6,323 bases of DNA from Oscillospiraceae bacterium (GCA_031280325.1 JAITGW010000048.1:1-6323), one strand, 5' to 3'; positions 1 to 5,762 are shown, counted from the first letter of the stretch. Numbers and translations: made by a program. Notes: generated from the sequence alone by a model not told the origin.

Positions 1-762
1 GTTCTTCGGCAGCCACTCGATCTCCCAATCGCCGAAATAGTTCGTCTCGGTCTCCCAGGTTTCGCCCGTGTCCTCGCAGATGAGCCTGACCTTAGCGCCT
101 GTAAGGACTTCCTCCTCCTCGGCGGGGCGATAAACCGTTCCGGCGAGGAAAACGGTCGGCACGTTGAGCCATTTGACGTTTGTCTCACGGCCGGCGAGAG
201 CCTCAAGCTGCGTATGCTTCTGCGACGCGACGAGCTTTGAGATGTCACTGTTCGGATCGTCAAGGTCGCCGAAGATGAGAGCCTTGTTCGGACACGCCTC
301 GACACAGCGCGGCACCTTGAGCTTGGGGTCGCCGAGATACGCAAGATAGTCCGGATCGTCAAGCAGCTCGGCGCACATGGTGCATTTTTGTGCGATCTCA
401 AGCTCCTCGTTCCAGTAGGCGGCGCCGATCGGACACGCGTCCGCGATCGCCTTTTGACCCTTGGATTTCTCCGGGTCGATGATGACGATTCCGTCCTCGC
501 GCTTATAGACGGCGCCGTTTTTCGCGGCCTTCATGCAGGCGGGGTCGGCGCAGTGAGCGCACAGCGTCGGCACGGTCGCCGTTTTGATGCGGCGGGAATT
601 GTCTCCACGCTCCCATTCGCGAATGTCAATCCAGTTCTGCCCCATCATCGGCTGGGAAGCCGAAAGCTTTGAGGCAAATCCGCAGTGCTCGTCCTTGCAC
701 GCCGTAAAACAGCAGTAGCAAGCCATACACATGCGGGAGTCAACAGCAATACCAAGTCTCAT
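1..762 (-). CDS. 4Fe-4S electron-transfer subunit of a transhydroxylase-like molybdoenzyme (AthS-like), 3' end outside window
   Basis: Seen: 254 codons are open to the window edge with no stop, so the C-terminus is missing. ATG is at 762, one base after the stop of the large-subunit gene (TAA-T-ATG), so translation is probably coupled; a weak AAAGGGGCGG lies upstream. Twelve Cys can bind three 4Fe-4S clusters: C12/C15/C18/C22, C68/C71/C76 with C110, and C127/C130/C153/C157. Compared with the DmsB/NrfC pattern of four clusters, the four ligands of one cluster are replaced by A80, S100, Q103 and I106. Residues from about 198 onward (FLAGTVY..., TGAKVRL, ETNYFGDW) look like a transthyretin/carboxypeptidase-regulatory beta domain. 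Known: the small subunit of pyrogallol transhydroxylase (about 275 residues) has the same three clusters and a C-terminal beta domain. Inferred: it is the partner of the adjacent Mo subunit and cytoplasmic, since no signal or membrane segment is seen. About 20 residues probably lie beyond position 1. Confidence 0.88.
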   Translation of the reverse strand, partial: MRLGIAVDSRMCMACYCCFTACKDEHCGFASKLSASQPMMGQNWIDIREWERGDNSRRIKTATVPTLCAHCADPACMKAAKNGAVYKREDGIVIIDPEKSKGQKAIADACPIGAAYWNEELEIAQKCTMCAELLDDPDYLAYLGDPKLKVPRCVEACPNKALIFGDLDDPNSDISKLVASQKHTQLEALAGRETNVKWLNVPTVFLAGTVYRPAEEEEVLTGAKVRLICEDTGETWETETNYFGDWEIEWLPKN

Positions 763-763
763 A

Positions 764-3439
764 TTATACAGCCGCCCCTTTCAGGAATTTCGCGCGAACC
801 TTTGCCTGGATCTTTTCGAAGCCGTGACCCTCGATGATCTCAACACAGGTTTCGGCGTCGGGGTCGCCTTCGAAGGCAACCTTGTCGAGCTTCTTTTCGA
901 AATACTGAGTCTCGGGAATCGGACCCTCGTACTTGCACACGTCAAGCAGCGTTGAGTTCGGCGCCATACCGGGAACCTTGTCGCCGATAAGTCTGCCGGG
1001 GGAAAGTATGTTCACGCAGCCGCCGATGTCCATCGATGTGTCACCCGGGACGACGGGGTTATAGATGCCCGACGAGCCGTATGCGTGAATCGTGTTTTCC
1101 TCAACGCGGTATGTGACGCGCGCAACGCACAGAACGCTTCCGCGCTCGTTAAACAACAGCATGAGATCCCCGTCGGAAATGCCCTTTTCGGCGGCCTTTT
1201 TCGGGTGAATACGCGCGACGAGATAGGGGTTGCCGTTAATATACACGCGGTTTTCGGGAATTTCCCAGAACCACGGGGTAGAGCTGTTGTGCTGCGTGTG
1301 ATAGTCAAAGCGGGGGTGCGGCGTGATGAGGTGGAACGGATATTTGCGCGCCTTAATGGAGTGATGCCCCTCCCACGAGTGCTTATAGGTGGCGATAGGC
1401 GTTCTTGCCTCGTCGTCCGGCGCCCAGTAGAGCAGGGATTCCGACACAAACTCAAACTTGCCCGTGAACGTGCCGAGCTTGCCTTCCTCCTGGAAGTCCT
1501 TGTGGTTCGGCGTATCGCAGGGAAAACCCTCCGCAAACCAGCGGAAGCCGGGATGACGCTCCCAATTATCGGGCACGCCGGCGACATAGTAGCCTTTCTT
1601 TGTGAAATCCTCCCACGAGACCTTTTTGCACAGGTCGGATTTTTCCCACATGCGTTTGCACCAGTCAAGCTCCGTGCGTCCCTCGGTGAATTCCTCGCCC
1701 CAGCCGAGACGCTTGGCGGTTTCTGCAAAAATCCAATAGTCGCTCTTAGAATCCCACAGAGGCTCGATCGCCTTGTCCTGGAACACGACGACCTGCCAGC
1801 TGTTGCCCGTCTGGCTGTGCGACTGATAGCCGCCATTGCCGGAGTTGCAAAGCTCGCCGATGTCATAGCGCTCGAGATTTGTGCACGCGGGAAGAATTAC
1901 GTCGGCAAAGCGCGCCTCGCCGTGGAAGTGAATGTCCTGATTCACGACAAACTCAAGCTCCGGCGATTTGTACATCTTTACCCACTTGTTTGTGTCAAGC
2001 ATTGTACCCATGAAGCAGCCGCCATAGCGCCAGAACATATGCACCGGCGAACACCCCGGCTCCGGATAGATGTGCTCCGTAAACTCAAGGTCGATTCCGC
2101 CGCCGCAAAACCCCTCGCCGTACCATTCATAATGGCCGTCGAGGATCGCGTCCGGCACGTTCGGCCGGTAGAGCTTCTGCGTGACGCAGTTGACCGCCGT
2201 CTTGTCGGCGATTGGCTGGTTTGCGATCTGCGAGAGCGGGTCAGAGTATCCGCCGAACCAGAAATTATAGTCCATCGGCGCGCCGGTCGTACCCGCCCAG
2301 ATGTTCTGACCGGGCGTGCCCATGCCCTGCATGGCGAAAAGCTGAACCATAAGCCGCGCAAACTCCGTACCGTTCGCGGTGCGGCACACGCCGCCGAATC
2401 CGCCGCGCAGACCGGAGCCGCCCATCGTTTTCGTTGTTCCCCAGCGGCGGGCCAGGGCTTTAATGTCAGCCGCGGGAATGCCGGTTTCGCTTTCCGCCCA
2501 CTTGGGAGTTTTGGCGATACGGTCGGTGCCGCTGCCGAGGATATACGCAGCCCACTCGTCAAAACGGTGCGCGTGCTTCGCGATATATTCCTTGTCGTAC
2601 AGGCCCTCAGTCAGCCACACATGCGCAATACCCTCGCACAGGGCGGCGTCCGTGCCGGGGCGGGGTCCGAACCATTTATCGGACTGCTTGACTGATGAAA
2701 AGTTGTTGTACGGGTCGATGTAGATGAACTGCACGCCGAGATCGTCCAGCCAGTGGCGCCACATGGTGGACTCGTTCCCGGCGTATCCGCCGCGCGTCGT
2801 GTCCGGATCGTGTGACCACATGACCATCGTTTCGACGTTTTGCAGAGCGTCCTCGAGAAGGTCGAACGCCTCTGTGCCGCCGAGACGCCAATAGTATCCG
2901 TATGTGTGAGGCGCACCCCAGGTGAACCCCTCCCAAGAGTCCGGGTTGTCCTTGATTTCGGTGTAGCCGAGCATACGGAAGAAGCGGGCAAACGTCGAAA
3001 GCTTGTAGCCCACAAGGCCCCACGAGTGGTGAGAGCCGGTGCAGGCGGTGATCGTCTCCTTGCCGTATGCCGCTTGCAGACGTTTAATCTCGCGTGCGAT
3101 AAGGTCAAGCGCTTCGTCCCACGTGGCGCGGCGATAGCCCGACGAGCCTCGATTTTCCGTGTTGCGGTTTTTGCCGTCCGCCGTCTCCGCAAAATCCTCG
3201 CGGATCATCGGATAGCGGATGCGGTCATAGGAATAGGCGCGGTTTTTCTCCGTCAGCGCGATGAACGCCGGCTGCGCCTTGCGGTTCGGCGTGAACTCCT
3301 GCCCGCGCGCCTTGATGACCCAGCCCTTTGGATCGTCGGGGCGAAACACGATGGGACGGATACGGCGGATGACGCCGTCAACCGTGTGTATCGCGATCGG
3401 ACCGCCCACGCATACGCTGTGAGTAATTTTTTCTGCCAT
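764..3439 (-). CDS. Molybdopterin oxidoreductase, pyrogallol transhydroxylase-like large subunit (AthL family), 891 aa
   Basis: Seen: start ATG at 3439, 5 nt after a perfect AGGAGG; an in-frame ATG at 3466 would overlap the upstream gene and is less likely. There is no CxxCxxxC motif near the N-terminus and no twin-arginine signal. Key segments are GSHHSWGLVGYK (135-146), DNPDSWEG (164-171), GGFGGVCR (346-353), MDYNFWFGGY (389-398), the beta-subunit-facing DVILPACTNLERYD (513-526) and a C-terminal molybdopterin-binding region (about 700-835). Known: transhydroxylase of Pelobacter acidigallici (875 residues) binds Mo through Ser175 and uses His144, Asp174 and Tyr404; these map to S168, H137, D167 and Y398 by recalled alignment. 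That enzyme turns pyrogallol into phloroglucinol, using a tetrahydroxybenzene co-substrate with no net redox change. Relatives include gut catechol dehydroxylases. Inferred: a cytoplasmic bis-MGD Mo enzyme acting on a polyphenol, substrate uncertain. Oddities: R153 and W354 of that enzyme appear as K146 and F348, and about 45 extra residues follow the family's usual C-terminus. Confidence 0.9.
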   Translation of the reverse strand: MAEKITHSVCVGGPIAIHTVDGVIRRIRPIVFRPDDPKGWVIKARGQEFTPNRKAQPAFIALTEKNRAYSYDRIRYPMIREDFAETADGKNRNTENRGSSGYRRATWDEALDLIAREIKRLQAAYGKETITACTGSHHSWGLVGYKLSTFARFFRMLGYTEIKDNPDSWEGFTWGAPHTYGYYWRLGGTEAFDLLEDALQNVETMVMWSHDPDTTRGGYAGNESTMWRHWLDDLGVQFIYIDPYNNFSSVKQSDKWFGPRPGTDAALCEGIAHVWLTEGLYDKEYIAKHAHRFDEWAAYILGSGTDRIAKTPKWAESETGIPAADIKALARRWGTTKTMGGSGLRGGFGGVCRTANGTEFARLMVQLFAMQGMGTPGQNIWAGTTGAPMDYNFWFGGYSDPLSQIANQPIADKTAVNCVTQKLYRPNVPDAILDGHYEWYGEGFCGGGIDLEFTEHIYPEPGCSPVHMFWRYGGCFMGTMLDTNKWVKMYKSPELEFVVNQDIHFHGEARFADVILPACTNLERYDIGELCNSGNGGYQSHSQTGNSWQVVVFQDKAIEPLWDSKSDYWIFAETAKRLGWGEEFTEGRTELDWCKRMWEKSDLCKKVSWEDFTKKGYYVAGVPDNWERHPGFRWFAEGFPCDTPNHKDFQEEGKLGTFTGKFEFVSESLLYWAPDDEARTPIATYKHSWEGHHSIKARKYPFHLITPHPRFDYHTQHNSSTPWFWEIPENRVYINGNPYLVARIHPKKAAEKGISDGDLMLLFNERGSVLCVARVTYRVEENTIHAYGSSGIYNPVVPGDTSMDIGGCVNILSPGRLIGDKVPGMAPNSTLLDVCKYEGPIPETQYFEKKLDKVAFEGDPDAETCVEIIEGHGFEKIQAKVRAKFLKGAAV

Positions 3440-3441
3440 AA

Positions 3442-3451
3442 CTTCCTCCTT
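3442..3451 (-). promoter_or_regulatory. Strong Shine-Dalgarno that sets the large-subunit start
   Basis: The minus strand reads AAGGAGGAAG ending 2 nt before ATG at 3439, with AGGAGG 5 nt from the start codon. It overlaps the TAA stop (3450-3452) of the 152-residue gene. This favours the start at 3439 over the in-frame ATG at 3466 and suggests translational coupling. Confidence 0.8.
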
Positions 3452-3908
3452 ACGCGATCTCGACAAGAGCCTTCGCCCTGTCAGAGGTCGGGTGAATCTT
3501 GATCATCGATCCCGTGAGATTGCCGTCCCGCACCTCAAAGCAGCGGAGGTTGTACACCTCCGACAGGACGATCTTGATGATTTTGCCGTCCGGCTCCTTG
3601 TACAGTCCGTTAAGCTTAAACATGTGCTGAACCGCGATGCGTGAGGGCTTCGGGGCTTCATCTGTGCGGCGGAAGCTGTTCTGTGTGCCGAATTTTTCAT
3701 AGCGCACGCTGCCGGCGGAGACCCAGCTCGGGTTTGACTCAATCGCGGTCTCCACCGCCGCAAGCTCATCGGGGCTTAGCGTCCCTTGTCCGCCGAGTCC
3801 CTCATACCAAAGCTGGCGCGCGCAGATAAGCTTGCCGGGAAATTCCGACAGGTACTTGTCCACCCCGGACTTGAGCGAGCTTTGGGAACTCATGTTCATA
3901 TTTGCCAT
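3450..3908 (-). CDS. Unrecognised 152-aa protein, first gene of the transhydroxylase-like operon
   Basis: I do not recognise this protein with confidence. Seen: 152 residues, soluble, no signal peptide and no membrane segment. It has only two Cys (C29 and C123), so it is not an Fe-S protein. Start ATG at 3908 is supported by AAGGGAGGA with GGAGG 6 nt away; alternative ATGs at 3902, 3899 and 3893 have no such site. Residues 17-80 look helical then strand-like (LICARQLWYEGLG, a helix about 45-58, then W62 to R81 ending KFGTQNSFRR). Residues 90-140 look beta-rich with charged ends. The stop lies 10 nt before the large-subunit ATG. Inferred: co-expressed with the Mo enzyme, possibly as a dedicated chaperone, extra subunit or regulator. 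The stretch around 30-81 faintly recalls the winged-helix-like tail of VapE-type phage proteins (IW.EALG... RFGxYGxQR); this is from memory and weak. The characterised AthL/AthS enzyme has no such third subunit. Confidence 0.8.
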   Translation of the reverse strand: MANMNMSSQSSLKSGVDKYLSEFPGKLICARQLWYEGLGGQGTLSPDELAAVETAIESNPSWVSAGSVRYEKFGTQNSFRRTDEAPKPSRIAVQHMFKLNGLYKEPDGKIIKIVLSEVYNLRCFEVRDGNLTGSMIKIHPTSDRAKALVEIA

Positions 3909-4015
3909 ATAGATCCTCCCTTGTTTACGTCGTTCTCAATATAATGTAAATAATACCGGCCTTCCGAATCGGGCGGCAAGCGTGAATGTAAAGTGTTTCT
4001 CCCACACATACATAC
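3909..4015 (-). other. 5' leader of the three-gene operon
   Basis: About 106 nt separate the predicted transcription start (near 4015) from the ATG at 3908. The last part carries the Shine-Dalgarno AAGGGAGGA (3914-3922). I looked for paired stems typical of a riboswitch and found only short, unconvincing ones such as GTGT/ACAC and CCGA/TCGG, and nothing matching the Moco RNA motif that I can recognise. The leader is AT-rich on both sides of a GC-rich core (about 3957-3979). Its length rests wholly on the promoter prediction. Confidence 0.4.
3914..3922 (-). promoter_or_regulatory. Shine-Dalgarno deciding the start of the 152-aa gene
   Basis: The minus strand reads AAGGGAGGA, with GGAGG 6 nt from ATG at 3908. 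Three more in-frame ATGs follow within 16 codons, but none has a comparable site at the right distance, so 3908 is preferred. Confidence 0.7.
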
Positions 4016-4021
4016 ATGTAT
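4012..4021. repeat. 10-bp perfect palindrome at the predicted transcription start
   Basis: ATACATGTAT reads the same on both strands and begins directly downstream of the TATAAT box, covering the expected +1 position near 4015. A perfect palindrome here is a plausible operator for a dimeric repressor, but at 10 bp in AT-rich DNA it may be chance. Confidence 0.35.
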
Positions 4022-4052
4022 ATTATAAACCCTGGAGTGGTACCAATGTCAA
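4022..4052 (-). promoter_or_regulatory. Sigma-70/SigA-type promoter with perfect boxes and a 19-bp spacer
   Basis: On the minus strand a perfect -35 TTGACA (4047-4052) and a perfect -10 TATAAT (4022-4027) are separated by 19 bp (4028-4046). The expected start is near 4015, upstream of the 152-residue gene and the Mo-enzyme genes. A-rich and T-rich tracts lie just upstream of the -35. The spacer is 2 bp longer than the optimum of 17. Such long spacers are a known mark of promoters that need a DNA-distorting activator of the MerR family; whether one acts here is inference, and no regulator gene lies in the window. The spacer contains the palindrome TGGTACCA (4038-4045). Confidence 0.6.
4038..4045. 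repeat. 8-bp palindrome TGGTACCA within the promoter spacer
   Basis: TGGTACCA is a perfect dyad between the -35 and -10 boxes. The wider spacer also contains TTGG-N7-CCA (minus strand, 4033-4046), roughly centred between the boxes. Its position suits a transcription factor acting on this promoter. The site is short, so confidence is limited. Confidence 0.35.
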
Positions 4053-4098
4053 GTGTAAAAAGCGTTTTATGTGATGATTTTCCAAAAACGGCTTTAAC

Positions 4099-4128
4099 CT
4101 TGTGAATTTGCGCCGAGCGCAGCACAAG
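4099..4128 (-). terminator. Candidate terminator hairpin for the holB-ricT operon
   Basis: The minus-strand RNA can fold as CTTGTG pairing with CACAAG (6 bp), with an inner TGCGC/GCGCA stem (5 bp) and a 3-nt loop, separated by an uneven internal loop (1 and 4 nt). A run of five T follows on the minus strand (4084-4088), about 10 nt beyond the stem, farther than in a classic intrinsic terminator. It lies between the 114-residue gene and the next promoter, where a terminator is expected. Confidence 0.35.
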
Positions 4129-4146
4129 ATATAGCGGACTAAACAT

Positions 4147-4193
4147 GAAGCCGCATTCACAGGCGGAGCAGTCCGGCCCGAGAACGCGGCTTC
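4147..4193. repeat. 8-bp inverted repeat with nested small stem
   Basis: GAAGCCGC (4147-4154) pairs perfectly with GCGGCTTC (4186-4193); the 31-nt loop holds a 4-bp stem CGGA-GCAG-TCCG (4163-4174). On the minus strand the stem is followed by only a weak TTT. It could help end or stabilise the upstream transcript. There is no T-tract of terminator quality. Confidence 0.4.
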
Positions 4194-4204
4194 CGAGTTA
4201 GCTT

Positions 4205-4238
4205 GCCGCCCTGTGCGGGCGGCGCGGAGCGCTCCGCG
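4205..4238. repeat. Two adjoining GC-rich hairpins just after the 114-aa gene
   Basis: GCCGCCC (4205-4211) pairs with GGGCGGC (4217-4223) around a 5-nt loop, and a 16-bp perfect palindrome CGCGGAGCGCTCCGCG fills 4223-4238, 2 nt after the stop at 4241. Neither is followed by a T-run on either strand. They are likely 3'-end stabilising or termination-assisting structures of the upstream operon. Confidence 0.45.
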
Positions 4239-4240
4239 GT

Positions 4241-4585
4241 TCACTGCGAAGCGCGATAACGCTCTACAATATCCGTGAGGCAGGACAAAAAGCTCTCTTC
4301 GCCGACGGTGTTCAGCTTAAATAATATCGCTTGGCTTCCGCCGCTTGTAATCGCGGAGATGAACAGGCTGTCTGCCGCGCCGACGAGCGTCACGCTCAGA
4401 CTGACGCGATTAGATCCGATAAGGCTGTACCTCTCATACACGCGCACGGCGCAGCGGACGCCGCGCGCCTGCCAATCGCTTCCGTCCTCAAAGCTGGCGG
4501 AAGCGCTGCCGCGCAGTATCCCGTCGTCAATAAGCTGCAAAAGCCCGAAAAAATCTCCGCTCAAATGAGTTTCATATTTTGCCAT
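4241..4585 (-). CDS. Small conserved protein, DUF6054-like, 114 aa
   Basis: Seen: 114 residues beginning MAKYETHLSG, soluble, no signal or membrane segment. The middle has alternating strands (VRCAVRVYERYS, 43-54; NRVSLSVTLVG, 59-69; LFISAITSGGSQA, 74-86), then an acidic C-terminal helix (EESFLSCLTDIVERY, 96-110). ATG at 4585 is preceded by AGGGGGAT, 9 nt away. Known: the pattern of an N-terminal MAK(Y/F)E, an S-x-SASxEDxSD-like turn, R(S/A)VRVxERYS, NRVSL and SAITSGGSQA matches what I recall of the Firmicutes family DUF6054, of unknown function; I cannot confirm this without a profile search. Neighbours: 25 nt after the RicT-like gene, same strand, so probably its operon partner. No function is proposed. 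Confidence 0.8.
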   Translation of the reverse strand: MAKYETHLSGDFFGLLQLIDDGILRGSASASFEDGSDWQARGVRCAVRVYERYSLIGSNRVSLSVTLVGAADSLFISAITSGGSQAILFKLNTVGEESFLSCLTDIVERYRASQ

Positions 4586-4610
4586 AAATCAGATCCCCCT
4601 GCGCCGGCGT

Positions 4611-5762
4611 TTACGCGTTATCGCTTGCTCCCGGTGATTTTTTCTTTCCGCGGGTGAAGCGGCGGTGGTTATTTTTCTTCACCGGCTCCGGCAGCGGCGC
4701 CGAAAGCTTCGGCGCGGGAGCCTTTTGCGCCGCATGGGAGGCGGGGATCCGCGGCGGGCGGTTGCGCTCCGTCCGTTCGCGCGGCGGCGGAAGATTGCGG
4801 CGATGATCGAAACGCTCCGCCGTGGCTTGCTGCGGCGAAAATTCCGTCGGGCGCGGAGGCGCGGGCGCGATTACAGATGGCTTAAAGCCGGCTTCCTCAA
4901 GCTTGCCCTCCGCTTTTGCGGCTTGATATTCGGCGCGGCGCGCCTTGCCGCCAAGAACGTCCAGCTCGTCAAAGGATATGGTTTTAAGCGTCGTGTCGTT
5001 ACCATCCTCAAGGCGGATTTTTGCGCTGCGCCGCAGAAGATTAACGCTTACAACAGTGCCCTTGCCGGAGGGGGTTTCCACAAACGCGTCAACGCGCGGA
5101 GCGCGGACGACAAGGTCTTCATACGCTTCCTCCTCGTATTTAAGGCAGCACATCAGCCTGCCGCACGTGCCGGAAATTTTAACGGGGTTCAGCGAAAGTC
5201 CTTGCGTTTTCGCCATTTTTATGGATACCGGGTGAAAGTCGTTCAAAAACTGCGTGCAGCAGAACTGCTTGCCGCAAACCCCGAGTCCGCCGAGCATTTT
5301 TGCCTCGTCCCGAACCCCGATTTGCAGCAGCTTTATCTTTGCCTTAAAGGTCGCGGCAAGGTCGCGCACAAGCTCCCGAAAGTCAACGCGGCCCTCCGCA
5401 GTGAAGAAGAACATCAGCTTTCCGCCGTCAAAGCTGTATTCCGCCGAGACGAGCTTCATGGGGATATTGTGCCGGGCGATTTTTTCGCGGCATTTAACGA
5501 GCGCCTCGGCGTTGCGCAGTTTCATGCGCAACGCGGTTTCGCGGTCCGCCTCCGTGGCAAGCCGCACAAGCGGGCGCAGCGGCGCGACGACCTTGCTGTC
5601 CGCCACCTCGTGGTTGCCCTCGACGCAGTGAGCGTATTCGACGCCGTTAGCCGTGTCAACAATGACGCCGTCGCCTTTTTCTGTGCGGACGCCGCGCGGA
5701 TCAAAGTAATATATTTTTCCCGCGTCAGAAAATTTGACGCTTATTACCTCTGTCAATTTCAT
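4611..5762 (-). CDS. ricT: PSP1/RicT (YaaT) family protein with Pro-rich basic C-terminal extension, 383 aa
   Basis: Seen: start chosen at 5762 (MKLTEVISVKFSDAGKIYYF), because this matches the N-terminus of B. subtilis YaaT and lies 19 nt after the holB stop; an in-frame ATG at 5819 would overlap holB. AGGA lies 11 nt and GAGG only 2 nt from the ATG. Conserved Cys form two sets: CGKQFCC (C163, C168, C169) and CGRLMCC (C200, C205, C206), with PVSIKMAKTQGLSLNPVKISG between. Known: RicT, with RicA and RicF, forms the Y-complex that carries Fe-S clusters, aids RNase Y in mRNA maturation, and affects Spo0A phosphorelay and competence in Bacillus. Oddity: B. subtilis YaaT is about 275 residues; here residues from about 298 form a Pro/Ala-rich, then Lys/Arg-rich tail (KKNNHRRFTRGKKK at 362-375). 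Inferred: the tail may bind RNA or partners. Family call is firm; exact role in this organism is not. Confidence 0.9.
   Translation of the reverse strand: MKLTEVISVKFSDAGKIYYFDPRGVRTEKGDGVIVDTANGVEYAHCVEGNHEVADSKVVAPLRPLVRLATEADRETALRMKLRNAEALVKCREKIARHNIPMKLVSAEYSFDGGKLMFFFTAEGRVDFRELVRDLAATFKAKIKLLQIGVRDEAKMLGGLGVCGKQFCCTQFLNDFHPVSIKMAKTQGLSLNPVKISGTCGRLMCCLKYEEEAYEDLVVRAPRVDAFVETPSGKGTVVSVNLLRRSAKIRLEDGNDTTLKTISFDELDVLGGKARRAEYQAAKAEGKLEEAGFKPSVIAPAPPRPTEFSPQQATAERFDHRRNLPPPRERTERNRPPRIPASHAAQKAPAPKLSAPLPEPVKKNNHRRFTRGKKKSPGASDNA

Larger units (their letters stand above)
3985..4056. repeat. Imperfect 12-bp direct repeats AATGT(A/C)AAGTGT flanking the promoter
   Basis: AATGTAAAGTGT (3985-3996) and AATGTCAAGTGT (4045-4056) differ at one position and start exactly 60 bp apart. 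The upstream copy contains the -35 box. A shorter copy of the left half, AATGTAAA, occurs at 3943-3950. They may be regulator sites or duplicated -35-like sequence; neither of the lower copies has a convincing -10 box 16-18 bp downstream. Confidence 0.4.

Noticed and set aside
1012..1866. 284-codon minus-strand frame inside the large-subunit gene
   Set aside because: Ser/Arg/Thr-rich out-of-frame translation of the real gene; no domain resemblance.
1085..2695. 536-codon plus-strand open frame
   Set aside because: It lies wholly antisense to the well-supported Mo subunit gene; it is Arg/Val/Ala-rich, has no recognisable motif, and is what GC-biased third positions produce on the opposite strand.
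3440..3466. Longer start for the large subunit (ATG at 3466)
   Set aside because: It would overlap the preceding gene and bypass the perfect Shine-Dalgarno; the extra residues (MSRSRKEEV) do not match the family.
3909..4015. Molybdenum-cofactor riboswitch in the operon leader
   Set aside because: The leader is short and lacks the multi-stem structure of the Moco RNA motif as far as I can see; a covariance-model search would settle it.
4028..4048. Sigma-54 (-24/-12) promoter around TTGGTACC
   Set aside because: TTGG-AC-like bases are present, but no TGC at the proper -12 distance; the sigma-70 boxes fit far better.
3925..4244. Two 73-codon minus-strand frames in the intergenic region
   Set aside because: They overlap the predicted promoter, the hairpins and each other; composition is unlike a protein family and neither has a convincing Shine-Dalgarno.
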